Shown here: positions 1 to 7,458 of the stretch, in pieces
How the letters are laid out: every line of letters starts with the position of its first letter
How positions within the stretch are numbered: position 1 is the stretch's first letter
Assembly: GCA_017551625.1 (NCBI GenBank)
Contig: JAFZLF010000050.1
Coordinates: 62,001-126,000, forward strand
Direction of reading: 5' to 3'
DNA from: Clostridiales bacterium
Lineage (GTDB): Bacteria; Bacillota; Clostridia; Saccharofermentanales; Saccharofermentanaceae
DNA: 64,000 nt
The notes under the pieces: generated by a model
Databases searched by the model: none
Seen by the model: only the letters and a program-made list of their open reading frames with translations
What the model was told of the DNA's origin: nothing
Program-made: the position numbers and the translations under genes

Positions 1-2
1 GT

Positions 3-89
3 GGCGGCGGAATCGTCGGAACATTTATCGTATCGATCATCGGTGCCTGCGGACTCATCTATGTGTGGAGAAAGGTGCTCAAGAAGTAA
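3..89 (+). CDS. C-terminal end of a membrane-anchored protein (partial)
   Basis: Only the last 28 codons of a gene that starts upstream are inside the window. They read as a glycine-containing hydrophobic stretch (GIVGTFIVSIIGACGLIYVW) followed by a short basic tail RKVLKK and TAA. This is the pattern of a single C-terminal transmembrane anchor with a positively charged cytoplasmic end, as in many secreted or surface proteins. The family cannot be told from this fragment. A strong terminator follows, so it is not part of the ctsR operon. Confidence 0.55.
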   Translation, partial: GGGIVGTFIVSIIGACGLIYVWRKVLKK

Positions 90-114
90 GCGCTTCTCCG
101 AAATAACAAAAACT

Positions 115-187
115 AGAGAAAACTCCCTTGCGACTCATACAGTTTGCTTACGCAAAACTCGTCGCCCGGGAGTTTTCTCTATCTTTT
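115..187 (+). terminator. Rho-independent terminator upstream of ctsR
   Basis: Perfect 13-bp inverted repeat: AGAGAAAACTCCC at 115-127 and GGGAGTTTTCTCT at 168-180, followed by a T-rich run. The 40-nt loop can fold further (GTTTGC with GCAAAAC). It separates the upstream membrane-protein gene from the ctsR promoter. Confidence 0.8.
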
Positions 188-207
188 GTTTGATGAAAAA
201 TAGGGTG

Positions 208-235
208 TTGACATCTTGGAAGGGCGTTGTATAAT
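208..235 (+). promoter_or_regulatory. Sigma-A promoter of the ctsR operon
   Basis: TTGACA at 208-213 and TATAAT at 230-235 are both exact consensus hexamers with a 16-bp spacer. Transcription would start near 242, exactly where the CtsR operator repeats begin. Confidence 0.85.
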
Positions 236-241
236 GAGATT

Positions 242-277
242 AGTCAAAGAAAGTCAAAGTCAAAGGCGTAAGTCAAA
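242..277 (+). promoter_or_regulatory. CtsR operator: tandem heptad repeats
   Basis: AGTCAAA at 242-248 and 252-258, separated by 3 bases, is the classical CtsR box (tandem RGTCAAA heptads with a 3-bp gap). A further GTCAAA follows at 259-264 and AGTCAAA at 271-277. The cluster overlaps the expected transcription start, so bound CtsR would block initiation; this is autoregulation of the stress operon. Confidence 0.88.
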
Positions 278-298
278 ATTCAAGGAGATGAGAGGGAT

Positions 299-760
299 AT
301 GGCAAGACTGGTCGATGTGATCGAGATGATGATCAAAGAGATGCTGGATGAGAATAACGGCGCCGCTGTGATCAATAGAAGTGATCTGGCTGAGCGTGTG
401 AACTGTGTGCCGTCCCAGATCACTTATGTGATCTCTACGAGATTTACGAACGGACAGGGATATATCGTCGAGAGCCGTCGTGGCGGTGGCGGACAGATCA
501 GGATCTCGCGAGTGCAGCGGATGCCGGGGACGAGTTACCTGATGCATACGATCAATTCACTGGGAGATACGATCTCACAGCAGGAAGCGGAGATATTCCT
601 CCTGAATTTCGTGGATTATGGTGTGATCGATCAATCGACGTCGCGACTTATGAAGGCCGCGATATCGGACCGGGCGCTATCGGGGATCGATGCTGATAAG
701 AAAGCTTCGGTCAGGATGGATATCTTTAAGAATATGCTGATCAGTCTGATCACGAAGTAG
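299..760 (+). CDS. ctsR: Transcriptional repressor CtsR
   Basis: CtsR represses class III heat-shock genes (clp genes and its own operon) by binding tandem RGTCAAA heptads, and is inactivated by heat and removed through McsB/ClpCP. The protein has 153 residues, the usual length. It opens with the typical helix-turn-helix region and then the tetraglycine wing (SRRGGGGQIRI), which in other CtsR proteins is the thermosensing loop contacting DNA. A second, helical domain occupies the C-terminal half. The start is fixed by an AAGGAGATGAG ribosome site. It heads the ctsR-mcsA-mcsB-clpC operon behind its own operators. Confidence 0.96.
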   Translation: MARLVDVIEMMIKEMLDENNGAAVINRSDLAERVNCVPSQITYVISTRFTNGQGYIVESRRGGGGQIRISRVQRMPGTSYLMHTINSLGDTISQQEAEIFLLNFVDYGVIDQSTSRLMKAAISDRALSGIDADKKASVRMDIFKNMLISLITK

Positions 761-863
761 AAAGTAAAGAGGATATGAGTCGCGGCAAAGTACGCATCGA
801 AAAGAAAGGACAGGAGAACCGGTCAGAGGATCGGAACTCGATGAGGATAAGGAGAAAAGAAAA

Positions 864-1586
864 ATGAAATGTCAACGCTGTAAGGAAAGAGAAGCAAACG
901 TAAAGATAATGAAGCAGACTTCGGGCAAAGCGCCGCAGATGCTGATGCTCTGCGATGAGTGTGCCAGAGAGCTCGGGATCGCACTCCCGGGGAATCTCAT
1001 GGGCGGCGGACTCTTCGGTTCCGGAATCGGTGGAGCAGGACTCGGAGGGGCGCTCGGCGCCGGCGGAAATGCCGGTGTAGCACAGAGCCCGCTGGGTCAG
1101 ATGGCCAATGCATTACCTAACCCTATCGAGATGCTGGCCGGCGCTTTTGGCGCACCGTTCGGACTGGGATTGGAAGGATTGCTCGACGACTCGAATGAAG
1201 AGATCTGCCCGACCTGTAAGATGACGAGAAGTCAGTTTACCAAGAGAGGATTTCTGGGATGCTCGGATTGTTATAATGTATTTGCTCCGTATATCGATCC
1301 GATGTTCCTGCGGACACAGATGGGATCGAAGCATGTAGGCAGGAAGCCGGGAGCATCCGGATCCATCGAAATGCCCGCTGAGACGGACGAGTTGCCGATC
1401 ATCAAGCAGGTCGATACGCCTGCTGATGAGGTGGAGAACCTGTCGGAGGAAGAAAAGGCCAAGCGCCTCCTTCTTCAGGAGAAAGAGAAACTTCTGAAGC
1501 AGGCGATAAAGGAAGAAAAGTATCAGGAAGCGGCGAAGCTTCGCGATGAGATCCGTGCGATCAAAGGAGAGGAGGACGACACATGA
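864..1586 (+). CDS. mcsA: McsA, zinc-binding activator of the McsB arginine kinase
   Basis: McsA activates McsB and helps it target CtsR and damaged proteins to ClpCP. Four CxxC pairs are visible (C3/C6, C30/C33, C115/C118, C133/C136), as expected for two zinc-binding modules, and a C-terminal UVR motif lies at about residues 198-235. At 240 residues it is longer than usual McsA. The extra length is a Gly/Ala-rich low-complexity stretch (about residues 43-105) between the first and second zinc modules. It ends in an ATGA overlap with mcsB, so translation is probably coupled. Confidence 0.93.
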   Translation: MKCQRCKEREANVKIMKQTSGKAPQMLMLCDECARELGIALPGNLMGGGLFGSGIGGAGLGGALGAGGNAGVAQSPLGQMANALPNPIEMLAGAFGAPFGLGLEGLLDDSNEEICPTCKMTRSQFTKRGFLGCSDCYNVFAPYIDPMFLRTQMGSKHVGRKPGASGSIEMPAETDELPIIKQVDTPADEVENLSEEEKAKRLLLQEKEKLLKQAIKEEKYQEAAKLRDEIRAIKGEEDDT

Positions 1587-2635
1587 GCTGGTATCTGGAA
1601 GCAGGAAATGACAGTGACATCGTTCTTTCGAGCCGGATCCGATTGGCGAGAAATCTCCGCGGGTATCTGTTCCCGAACTGCATGAACGATGAGTCCAGGA
1701 AAGCAGTGCTCGAGAAGGTGTCGGAAGTGTTGACGAATATTCCCGGCAATCCTCTGATGAGGATGGATATCGCACCGTTGCCGCAGACGGACAGGCGTTC
1801 GCTTATCGAGAAACATCTGATCTCAGAGGAACTTGCGAAAGGTCAGGAAGGACAGAGTGCTTTTATCTCGAAAGATGAGAACATCAGTGTGATGGTCAAC
1901 GAAGAGGATCATATCCGGATCCAGGTGATGGCTCCGGGGTTTGCACTCGAGAATACCTACAAGCAGGCGGAAGATATGGCGATCTATCTGGAAGGGATGT
2001 TGCCCATCGCATACTCCGAGAAGTATGGCTTTCTGACAGCGTATCCGAGTAACACGGGTACGGGACTTCGGGCCTCCGTGATGGTTCATCTCCCGGTCCT
2101 GACGAGCATAAGAGGTATCTCGGCCCTGAAGGATTCGCTCCAGAAAGCAGGCTATACGGTGCGCGGAGCATATGGCGAGAACAGTAAGTCGGTAGGAAAT
2201 ATCTACCAGATCTCAAATACGATTACTCTGGGTATCTCAGAAAGCCGGACGCTTCAGAACTTCGCGAAGATGATCAATGAGGTCATTGCGCTCGAGAGAA
2301 AACTGCGGCAGGAGTTCTACGGGAAGAACAAGGAGAAACTGGAAGACCGGGTATTCCGGTCGCTGGGAGAACTGACCTATGCGAGACTGATCTCGTCGGC
2401 CGAAGCGATGAACAGATTAAGTGATCTGAGACTGGGCGTGGCCTGTGGTTTTCTGAAAGATGTAAACGAACGACAGCTGATGCTGCTCCTGAATACGATC
2501 GGGGATGCGTCGGTCCAGAAGCGGTGCGGCGAGGTGCTGACACCGAAGGATCTGGCCATGAGACGTGCCGATCTGATACGGGAAGTACTTAAGGAAAAAG
2601 AAGAGAAAAACAACGAAGATGAGAAGGGGGAATAA
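1583..2635 (+). CDS. mcsB: Protein arginine kinase McsB
   Basis: McsB belongs to the phosphagen kinase family and phosphorylates protein arginines, marking CtsR and aggregated proteins for ClpCP. The 350-residue length and motifs SSRIRLARNL (about 16-25), NEEDH (106-110) and SNTGTGLRASVMVHL (156-170) fit the family. Two departures stand out. Residue 154 is tyrosine (codon TAT, 2042-2044) where Bacillus McsB has cysteine (CPTNVGTG). The C-terminal phosphoarginine-pocket motif RDxxRA reads LAMRRA. The gene overlaps mcsA by 4 bp and is followed 3 bp later by clpC. The kinase fold is clear, but activity or allosteric control may differ. Confidence 0.93.
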   Translation: MSWYLEAGNDSDIVLSSRIRLARNLRGYLFPNCMNDESRKAVLEKVSEVLTNIPGNPLMRMDIAPLPQTDRRSLIEKHLISEELAKGQEGQSAFISKDENISVMVNEEDHIRIQVMAPGFALENTYKQAEDMAIYLEGMLPIAYSEKYGFLTAYPSNTGTGLRASVMVHLPVLTSIRGISALKDSLQKAGYTVRGAYGENSKSVGNIYQISNTITLGISESRTLQNFAKMINEVIALERKLRQEFYGKNKEKLEDRVFRSLGELTYARLISSAEAMNRLSDLRLGVACGFLKDVNERQLMLLLNTIGDASVQKRCGEVLTPKDLAMRRADLIREVLKEKEEKNNEDEKGE

Positions 2636-2638
2636 CCT

Positions 2639-5299
2639 ATGAATATTTCTAGAAGAACTATGGAAATGTTGACTCGTGCACATATGTATGCCGCGTCATT
2701 TAACTACACTTTTATCGGAACGGAGCATATCCTTCTTGCGCTTACAGATGAGAATATGTCACCGGTGAATGAGATATTGGACCGTCATGGCGTCAGTAAG
2801 AACGATGTCATGCGTGAGATCGTCAAACTCGCGGGAAGAGAACCGGGTGCTTTCGTAGAGAGAGAAGCCGATCCGAACCAGATCTTCACGCAGTGCACCA
2901 ACCGCACGAAGAGACTCCTGTATCTCGCAGAGTATCTGACGAAGAAGGAAGGAAAAAACGTCGTGGAACCGGAGCATGTTCTCCTGGCGATCCTCCGTGA
3001 CGGGCAGTGCACGGCATATCGTATCCTGGCGTACCATGACTTTGATGCGCAGTCTGCAAGTGTGGAACTGATCGATATCCTGAGCGAGAGAGCGGAGAAC
3101 GACAGTTCTCGTTACGAGGAGGAAGCGGATGACGATGACGAGGATGAGGATGAGAACGACGAGGATGAGGAGGTCGATCCGGTATCCCGTTTCTTCGGTG
3201 GCGAATCCGTAAAGAGAAAAGGGTCGAAGAGAAACTCCGATGACAAGGAGAAAGACGGAAAGACGAAAACGCTTGATAAATACTGTAAGGATCTTACGGA
3301 AGAGGCCAAGGCAGGACGTATCGATCCGGTGATCGGACGTGAAGAGGAGATCTCCCGTGTCATGCAGATCCTCGTAAGAAGAACGAAGAACAATCCTGTT
3401 CTGATCGGTGAACCGGGTGTAGGTAAGACGGCGATCGCTGAGGGACTGGCAGTGAAGATGGTGAACAACGATGTTCCGGAACTGCTCTCCGGAAAGAGAG
3501 TCCTCTCACTGGATCTGTCCTCGATGGTGGCCGGTACCAAGTACAGAGGTGAATTTGAAGACCGTTTTAAGAAGAGTCTGGAAGAAGCAAGAAAGGCCGG
3601 AAACGTCATCCTCTTTATCGATGAACTGCATATGATCATGGGCGCCGGAAACTCCGAGGGCGCGATGGACGCAGCCAATATGCTGAAACCGCTCCTGGCC
3701 CGTGGCGAACTGCACGTGATCGGCGCGACGACACTGGATGAATACAGAAAGCGCATCGAGAAGGATTCAGCGCTTGAGCGTCGTTTCCAGAAGGTCCTCG
3801 TCAAGGAACCGAGCACGACGGATACGATCCTGATCTTAAAGGGGATCCGAAGCAAGTTCGAAGAGCATCACGGGATCAAGATCCCGGACGATGCCATCGA
3901 TCAGGCTGTCATTCTCAGCAGCCGATATATCACGGACCGCTTCCTTCCGGATAAGGCGATCGATCTGATCGATGAGGCGGCTTCCCGGCTGCGTATCAAG
4001 TCTTCAACGGAACCGGACGAGACAAAAAAGATCGGTGAACGCATCAACGAGATCATGAGACTCAAGCAGGAGGCTGTGAATAATCAGGACTTCGAGACTG
4101 CGCAGAAACTCCGTGATGAGGAGACGCTCCTCGAAGAAAAACTCAGCACGCTGCGTCAGCAGGTCGTCAGCTCCGATAAGAAGAAAGAACTGTCGCTGAC
4201 ACCGGATGATATCGCGGATATCGTGGCGAACTGGACCGGCATCCCGGTCAAGAAAATCACCGAGAGCGACGCCGAGCGTCTGAAGACTCTCGAGGAAGAA
4301 CTCAAGAAGCGTGTCATCGGTCAGGATGAAGCCGTGACTGCGATCAGTAAGGCTATCAGAAGATCCCGTCTGGGGCTTAAGGACCCGAAGCGTCCTTCCG
4401 GATCTTTCATCTTCCTCGGTACGACCGGTGTCGGTAAGACCGAACTGGCAAAAGCGCTGGCCGAGATCATGTTCGGGAACGAGAATGCTCTTATCCGCGT
4501 CGACATGTCGGAGTACATGGAGAAGCACGATGTCAGCAAGCTCATCGGTTCGCCACCGGGCTATGTCGGGTACGAAGAGGGCGGTCAGCTCACCGAGAAG
4601 GTGCGCCGGATGCCATATTCGGTAGTGCTTTTCGACGAGATCGAGAAGGCGCATCCGGAGATCTTTAACTCGATGCTGCAGATCCTGGACGACGGCCGTC
4701 TTACGGATGGTCAGGGAAGAGTCGTAGACTTCAAGAATACGATCATCATCATGACATCGAACATCGGTGCGAGGATGCTGACTACATCGGCCGGACGCCA
4801 TATCGGGTTCTCCATCCCATCGGAAAAGAAGGACGATCCTTTTGCCGATGAGGCCGATGCAGAGAGACTCTATGGCGGCAAGTCCTACAGCGAAGCGAAG
4901 GAAGTCGTGATGGAGGAGCTGAAGAAGGCCTTTAATCCGGAATTCCTCAACCGTGTGGACGAGATCATCTTCTTCAGGATGCTCGGTAAGAAGTCCATCC
5001 TCCAGATCGTGGATCTCCTGACTGCCGGCCTGAGAAAACGTGTCAACGAACTGGGCATCGATATCGAGCTCACAGATGCGGCCAGAGAACTCCTGGCGAA
5101 GAAGGGCTACGATCCGCAGTACGGCGCAAGACCGCTCAAGCGTGTCATCCAGTCCATGGTGGAGGATAAGTTCTCCGAGGCGCTGCTCGACCGTGTGGTC
5201 GAATCAGGCAATACGGCGATCGTAGATGTCGAGAACGATGAGATCGTGATCAAGAAGAAAGAGGCACGCCAGCTGGCCACAGCGGAAGAAGAGAAGTAA
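2639..5299 (+). CDS. clpC: ATP-dependent Clp protease ATPase subunit ClpC
   Basis: Hsp100 unfoldase that feeds substrates to ClpP. It has two N-terminal Clp_N repeats (1-150), a first AAA+ module with Walker A GEPGVGKT (257-264), a middle domain with a UVR motif (NEIMRLKQEAVNNQDFETAQ), a second AAA+ module with GTTGVGKT and Walker B VVLFDEIEKAH, and an IGF loop for ClpP docking. It is 886 residues, longer than the roughly 810 usual, mainly because of an acidic linker (about 160-180, mostly Asp/Glu) and a basic segment up to about residue 210 between the N domain and AAA1. It is the last classical gene of the ctsR operon. Confidence 0.97.
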   Translation: MNISRRTMEMLTRAHMYAASFNYTFIGTEHILLALTDENMSPVNEILDRHGVSKNDVMREIVKLAGREPGAFVEREADPNQIFTQCTNRTKRLLYLAEYLTKKEGKNVVEPEHVLLAILRDGQCTAYRILAYHDFDAQSASVELIDILSERAENDSSRYEEEADDDDEDEDENDEDEEVDPVSRFFGGESVKRKGSKRNSDDKEKDGKTKTLDKYCKDLTEEAKAGRIDPVIGREEEISRVMQILVRRTKNNPVLIGEPGVGKTAIAEGLAVKMVNNDVPELLSGKRVLSLDLSSMVAGTKYRGEFEDRFKKSLEEARKAGNVILFIDELHMIMGAGNSEGAMDAANMLKPLLARGELHVIGATTLDEYRKRIEKDSALERRFQKVLVKEPSTTDTILILKGIRSKFEEHHGIKIPDDAIDQAVILSSRYITDRFLPDKAIDLIDEAASRLRIKSSTEPDETKKIGERINEIMRLKQEAVNNQDFETAQKLRDEETLLEEKLSTLRQQVVSSDKKKELSLTPDDIADIVANWTGIPVKKITESDAERLKTLEEELKKRVIGQDEAVTAISKAIRRSRLGLKDPKRPSGSFIFLGTTGVGKTELAKALAEIMFGNENALIRVDMSEYMEKHDVSKLIGSPPGYVGYEEGGQLTEKVRRMPYSVVLFDEIEKAHPEIFNSMLQILDDGRLTDGQGRVVDFKNTIIIMTSNIGARMLTTSAGRHIGFSIPSEKKDDPFADEADAERLYGGKSYSEAKEVVMEELKKAFNPEFLNRVDEIIFFRMLGKKSILQIVDLLTAGLRKRVNELGIDIELTDAARELLAKKGYDPQYGARPLKRVIQSMVEDKFSEALLDRVVESGNTAIVDVENDEIVIKKKEARQLATAEEEK

Positions 5300-5301
5300 A
5301 G

Positions 5302-6072
5302 ATGATGAGTATCGAGCCGTCTGAACAGAATCGTATTCATGTGACGCTGGCCGGAGAACCGGTTGAAGTCCACTGTCTGTATCCGCAGACAGTGGACTTT
5401 CTGGCGTCCTATAGGAGCACAATAGAACAGGAGTCTCTTCCGGATCCGATCCGTGTGGCTGTCGTTCCGGAAGAACTCGAGATGGAGCAGATCAAGTCCG
5501 ATCGGGAAAGACAGCTCGAAGGTCTGCCGGTACATGTCTGGGAGAAGCCTTATCTGGAGCAGCTCGCGGTGTATCGTAAGATCGCAGATGAAATGCCGAA
5601 AAGAAATGTGATCCTCTTTCACGGCTCTGTGATCGCCGTCGATGGAGAAGGCTATCTTTTCACGGCGGTGAGTGGTACCGGAAAGTCAACCCATACCCGG
5701 TTGTGGAGAGAGTATTTCGGAGGCCGGGCTGAGATGATCAACGATGACAAGCCCCTGATCCGGATCGAAGAGGGAGCAGTGCTGGCATATGGTACGCCGT
5801 GGGACGGGAAGCATCACCTGAGCACGAATAAGGCTGTCCCATTGAAGGCGATCTGTTTTCTGGACCGGGGCGCGCAAAATGAGATCCATCCGATCGATCC
5901 GATGGAGAAATACCCGACGCTTCTGCAGCAGATCTACAGACCGAAATCAGTGGAGGGTCTGACCTGTACGATGCACCTTATCGATCTTCTCATGAAGGAA
6001 ACAAAGTTTTATCACCTGCATTGTAATATGGATATCGAAGCTGCGGAGGTCGCATGGAAGGGAATGCATTAA
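5302..6072 (+). CDS. HPr-kinase/PEP-carboxykinase-like P-loop protein
   Basis: A 256-residue protein with a P-loop SGTGKSTHT (124-132) preceded by HGSVIAVDG and followed by NDDKP (147-151). This is the arrangement of the HPr kinase C-terminal fold and of its small relatives found beside RiPP and peptide-maturation genes. The N-terminal half is not recognised. It is too divergent to be the housekeeping HprK and lacks the usual N-terminal domain. It starts 3 bp after clpC and overlaps the next gene by 19 bp, so it is probably cotranscribed with them. Substrate unknown; phosphotransfer to a protein or peptide is inferred from the fold only. Confidence 0.7.
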   Translation: MMSIEPSEQNRIHVTLAGEPVEVHCLYPQTVDFLASYRSTIEQESLPDPIRVAVVPEELEMEQIKSDRERQLEGLPVHVWEKPYLEQLAVYRKIADEMPKRNVILFHGSVIAVDGEGYLFTAVSGTGKSTHTRLWREYFGGRAEMINDDKPLIRIEEGAVLAYGTPWDGKHHLSTNKAVPLKAICFLDRGAQNEIHPIDPMEKYPTLLQQIYRPKSVEGLTCTMHLIDLLMKETKFYHLHCNMDIEAAEVAWKGMH

Positions 6073-6824
6073 AACAAAGAGACCGGTTAGACCGTACGGC
6101 CGGATCCGGAGAGAAGGCTCCGCTTTCGGGCAGGGGCATAAGCGGAAGTGTACTGAAGGTGATCGCGGTCATCTCGATGCTCATCGATCACACTTCCGGA
6201 CATGTACTTTCGAAGTATGAGTGGATGTATGCGCCGCTTCTGGAGTTTCAGGGACATAAACTGACGTGGATGTATATTCTCCGGAATTTTATCGGGAGAC
6301 TGGCGTTCCCCATCTTCTGCTTCCTTCTGGTGGAGGGATTCCTCCATACGAGGAGCCGCTTGAAATATGCACTGAATCTGGGCTTCTTTGCGATCCTTTC
6401 GGAGATCCCGTGGAATCTCCTCCATGGAGGCTCTGTCCTGAACTATAAGTCCCAGAGTGTCTTCTTCACGCTGTTGTTCGGACTTCTCGGGATATGGGCA
6501 CTGGAATACTTTGAGAAAGAGAAGGCGAAAAGTGTCCTGATTGTCGTCGGACTTCTGATGGTAAGCTCCTTTGCACATGCCGACTATGGTGCGAAGGGAT
6601 ATGGTCTGATCCTGGCGATATACGGGCTCAGAAACAGTAAACTCCTCACGGCTGTCGTGGGCTCGGCCCTGACCTCGTGGCGGGCGGGTATCGCATTCAT
6701 ACCAATTTCCCTATATAATGGGGAACGTGGATTTGTGCGCGGAAAGGTCTTGAAATATGCTTTCTATGCGATCTATCCGGTGCACATGCTGGTCCTGTAT
6801 CTGATCAAACGCGGAGGAATCTGA
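6054..6824 (+). CDS. TraX-like polytopic membrane protein
   Basis: A 256-residue hydrophobic protein with several transmembrane segments. The conserved start LKVIAVISMLIDHTSG, the GRLAFPIFCFLLVEGF segment and the EIPWNLL motif match the TraX family, named after the F-plasmid pilin acetylase and common in Firmicute chromosomes without conjugation genes. An O- or N-acyltransferase role in the membrane is the family expectation, with unknown acceptor. The start has a GGAGG site 6 bp upstream, inside the preceding gene. It lies between an HPr-kinase-like protein and an S26-type peptidase. Confidence 0.75.
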   Translation: MEGNALKQRDRLDRTAGSGEKAPLSGRGISGSVLKVIAVISMLIDHTSGHVLSKYEWMYAPLLEFQGHKLTWMYILRNFIGRLAFPIFCFLLVEGFLHTRSRLKYALNLGFFAILSEIPWNLLHGGSVLNYKSQSVFFTLLFGLLGIWALEYFEKEKAKSVLIVVGLLMVSSFAHADYGAKGYGLILAIYGLRNSKLLTAVVGSALTSWRAGIAFIPISLYNGERGFVRGKVLKYAFYAIYPVHMLVLYLIKRGGI

Positions 6825-6827
6825 TCT

Positions 6828-7310
6828 ATGGAATCGGAGCACGAGGCGGGCACGCTCTCTTTCGAAGAGTATCTTGCCGAATACGGAAAACTGACATACC
6901 GAAATGTCGGGACAAGTATGCTTCCCCTGATCAAGCAGAACCGGGATGCCTTTACGGTCAGGCGCCTCGAGGAGGGAGAGATGCCGAAGCCGAAGGATGT
7001 AGTGCTTTTCCGGAGGACCACGTCATCCGGAGAGATCAAATATGTCCTTCATCGCGTATGGAAAAAGACAGGCGACACATATGTCTGCCTAGGTGATAAT
7101 TGCGTCAATGCAGAGAAGAATGTCCGGCTTCAGGACATCATGGGTATACTGACCGAGGTCAACCGGAAAGGGAAGATCGTCCGTGTGACCGATCGGGGAT
7201 ACCGGCTCTATGTCTGGTTCTGGTGTGTCACAAGGCCGGTACGGATCTTCTGCAAGAAGATGTGGATGAGGGCGAAAAGACTGGGAAAGAAGATATTACG
7301 CAGGGGATAA
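6828..7310 (+). CDS. S24/S26-family (signal peptidase I-like) peptidase
   Basis: A 160-residue protein with GTSMLPL around Ser30 and a second block YVLHRVW with His75, then GDNCVNAE. This matches the S26 signal-peptidase fold. The general base position carries His as in the SipW/ER subtype, not the Lys of ordinary bacterial signal peptidases. No clear transmembrane anchor is visible at the N terminus, unlike true secretory signal peptidases; a basic C-terminal tail is present. Small peptidases like this often accompany HPr-kinase-like and PqqD-like proteins in peptide-modification loci, but no precursor peptide is seen here. Translation starts 3 bp after traX with GGAGG overlapping its end. 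Confidence 0.72.
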   Translation: MESEHEAGTLSFEEYLAEYGKLTYRNVGTSMLPLIKQNRDAFTVRRLEEGEMPKPKDVVLFRRTTSSGEIKYVLHRVWKKTGDTYVCLGDNCVNAEKNVRLQDIMGILTEVNRKGKIVRVTDRGYRLYVWFWCVTRPVRIFCKKMWMRAKRLGKKILRRG

Positions 7311-7348
7311 ACCGGAGAGCGTATATCGGGAAAAAGAGCGGGGCAGCG

Positions 7349-7370
7349 GAAGCAGAACGCTTCTTTTTTT
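7349..7370 (+). terminator. Terminator of the ctsR-clpC operon and its tail
   Basis: GAAGC-agaac-GCTTC stem (7349-7363) followed by seven T residues (7364-7370). It lies directly before the promoter of the next gene. Confidence 0.6.
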
Positions 7371-7375
7371 GCCCA

Positions 7376-7404
7376 TTGACAAAACGAATGTTCGGTTCTA
7401 CAAT
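7376..7404 (+). promoter_or_regulatory. Sigma-A promoter of the DNA-metabolism gene
   Basis: TTGACA at 7376-7381 and TACAAT at 7399-7404 with a 17-bp spacer. The spacer holds a LexA-like site. Confidence 0.75.
7381..7394 (+). promoter_or_regulatory. LexA-like (SOS) box in promoter spacer
   Basis: AAAACGAATGTTCG matches 12 of 14 positions of the Firmicute SOS consensus CGAACRNRYGTTYG; the first two bases differ. It lies between -35 and -10, where repressor binding would block transcription. Counted by eye. Confidence 0.5.
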
Positions 7405-7419
7405 AACCTCACAACAAAA

Positions 7420-7433
7420 CGAACATAAATTCG
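7420..7433 (+). promoter_or_regulatory. Second LexA-like (SOS) box
   Basis: CGAACATAAATTCG matches 12 of 14 positions of CGAACRNRYGTTYG and is downstream of the -10 element. The pairing of one box inside the spacer with one about 35-40 bp downstream recurs at 56425/56460. Confidence 0.5.
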
Positions 7434-7458
7434 TGAATGACGGAAGGAGGAACCGGAT

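Noticed and set aside
1-234. 77-codon ORF at the window edge
   Set aside because: It reads through the terminator hairpin at 115-180 and out of frame with the real gene end (3-89), which has a convincing membrane-anchor tail.
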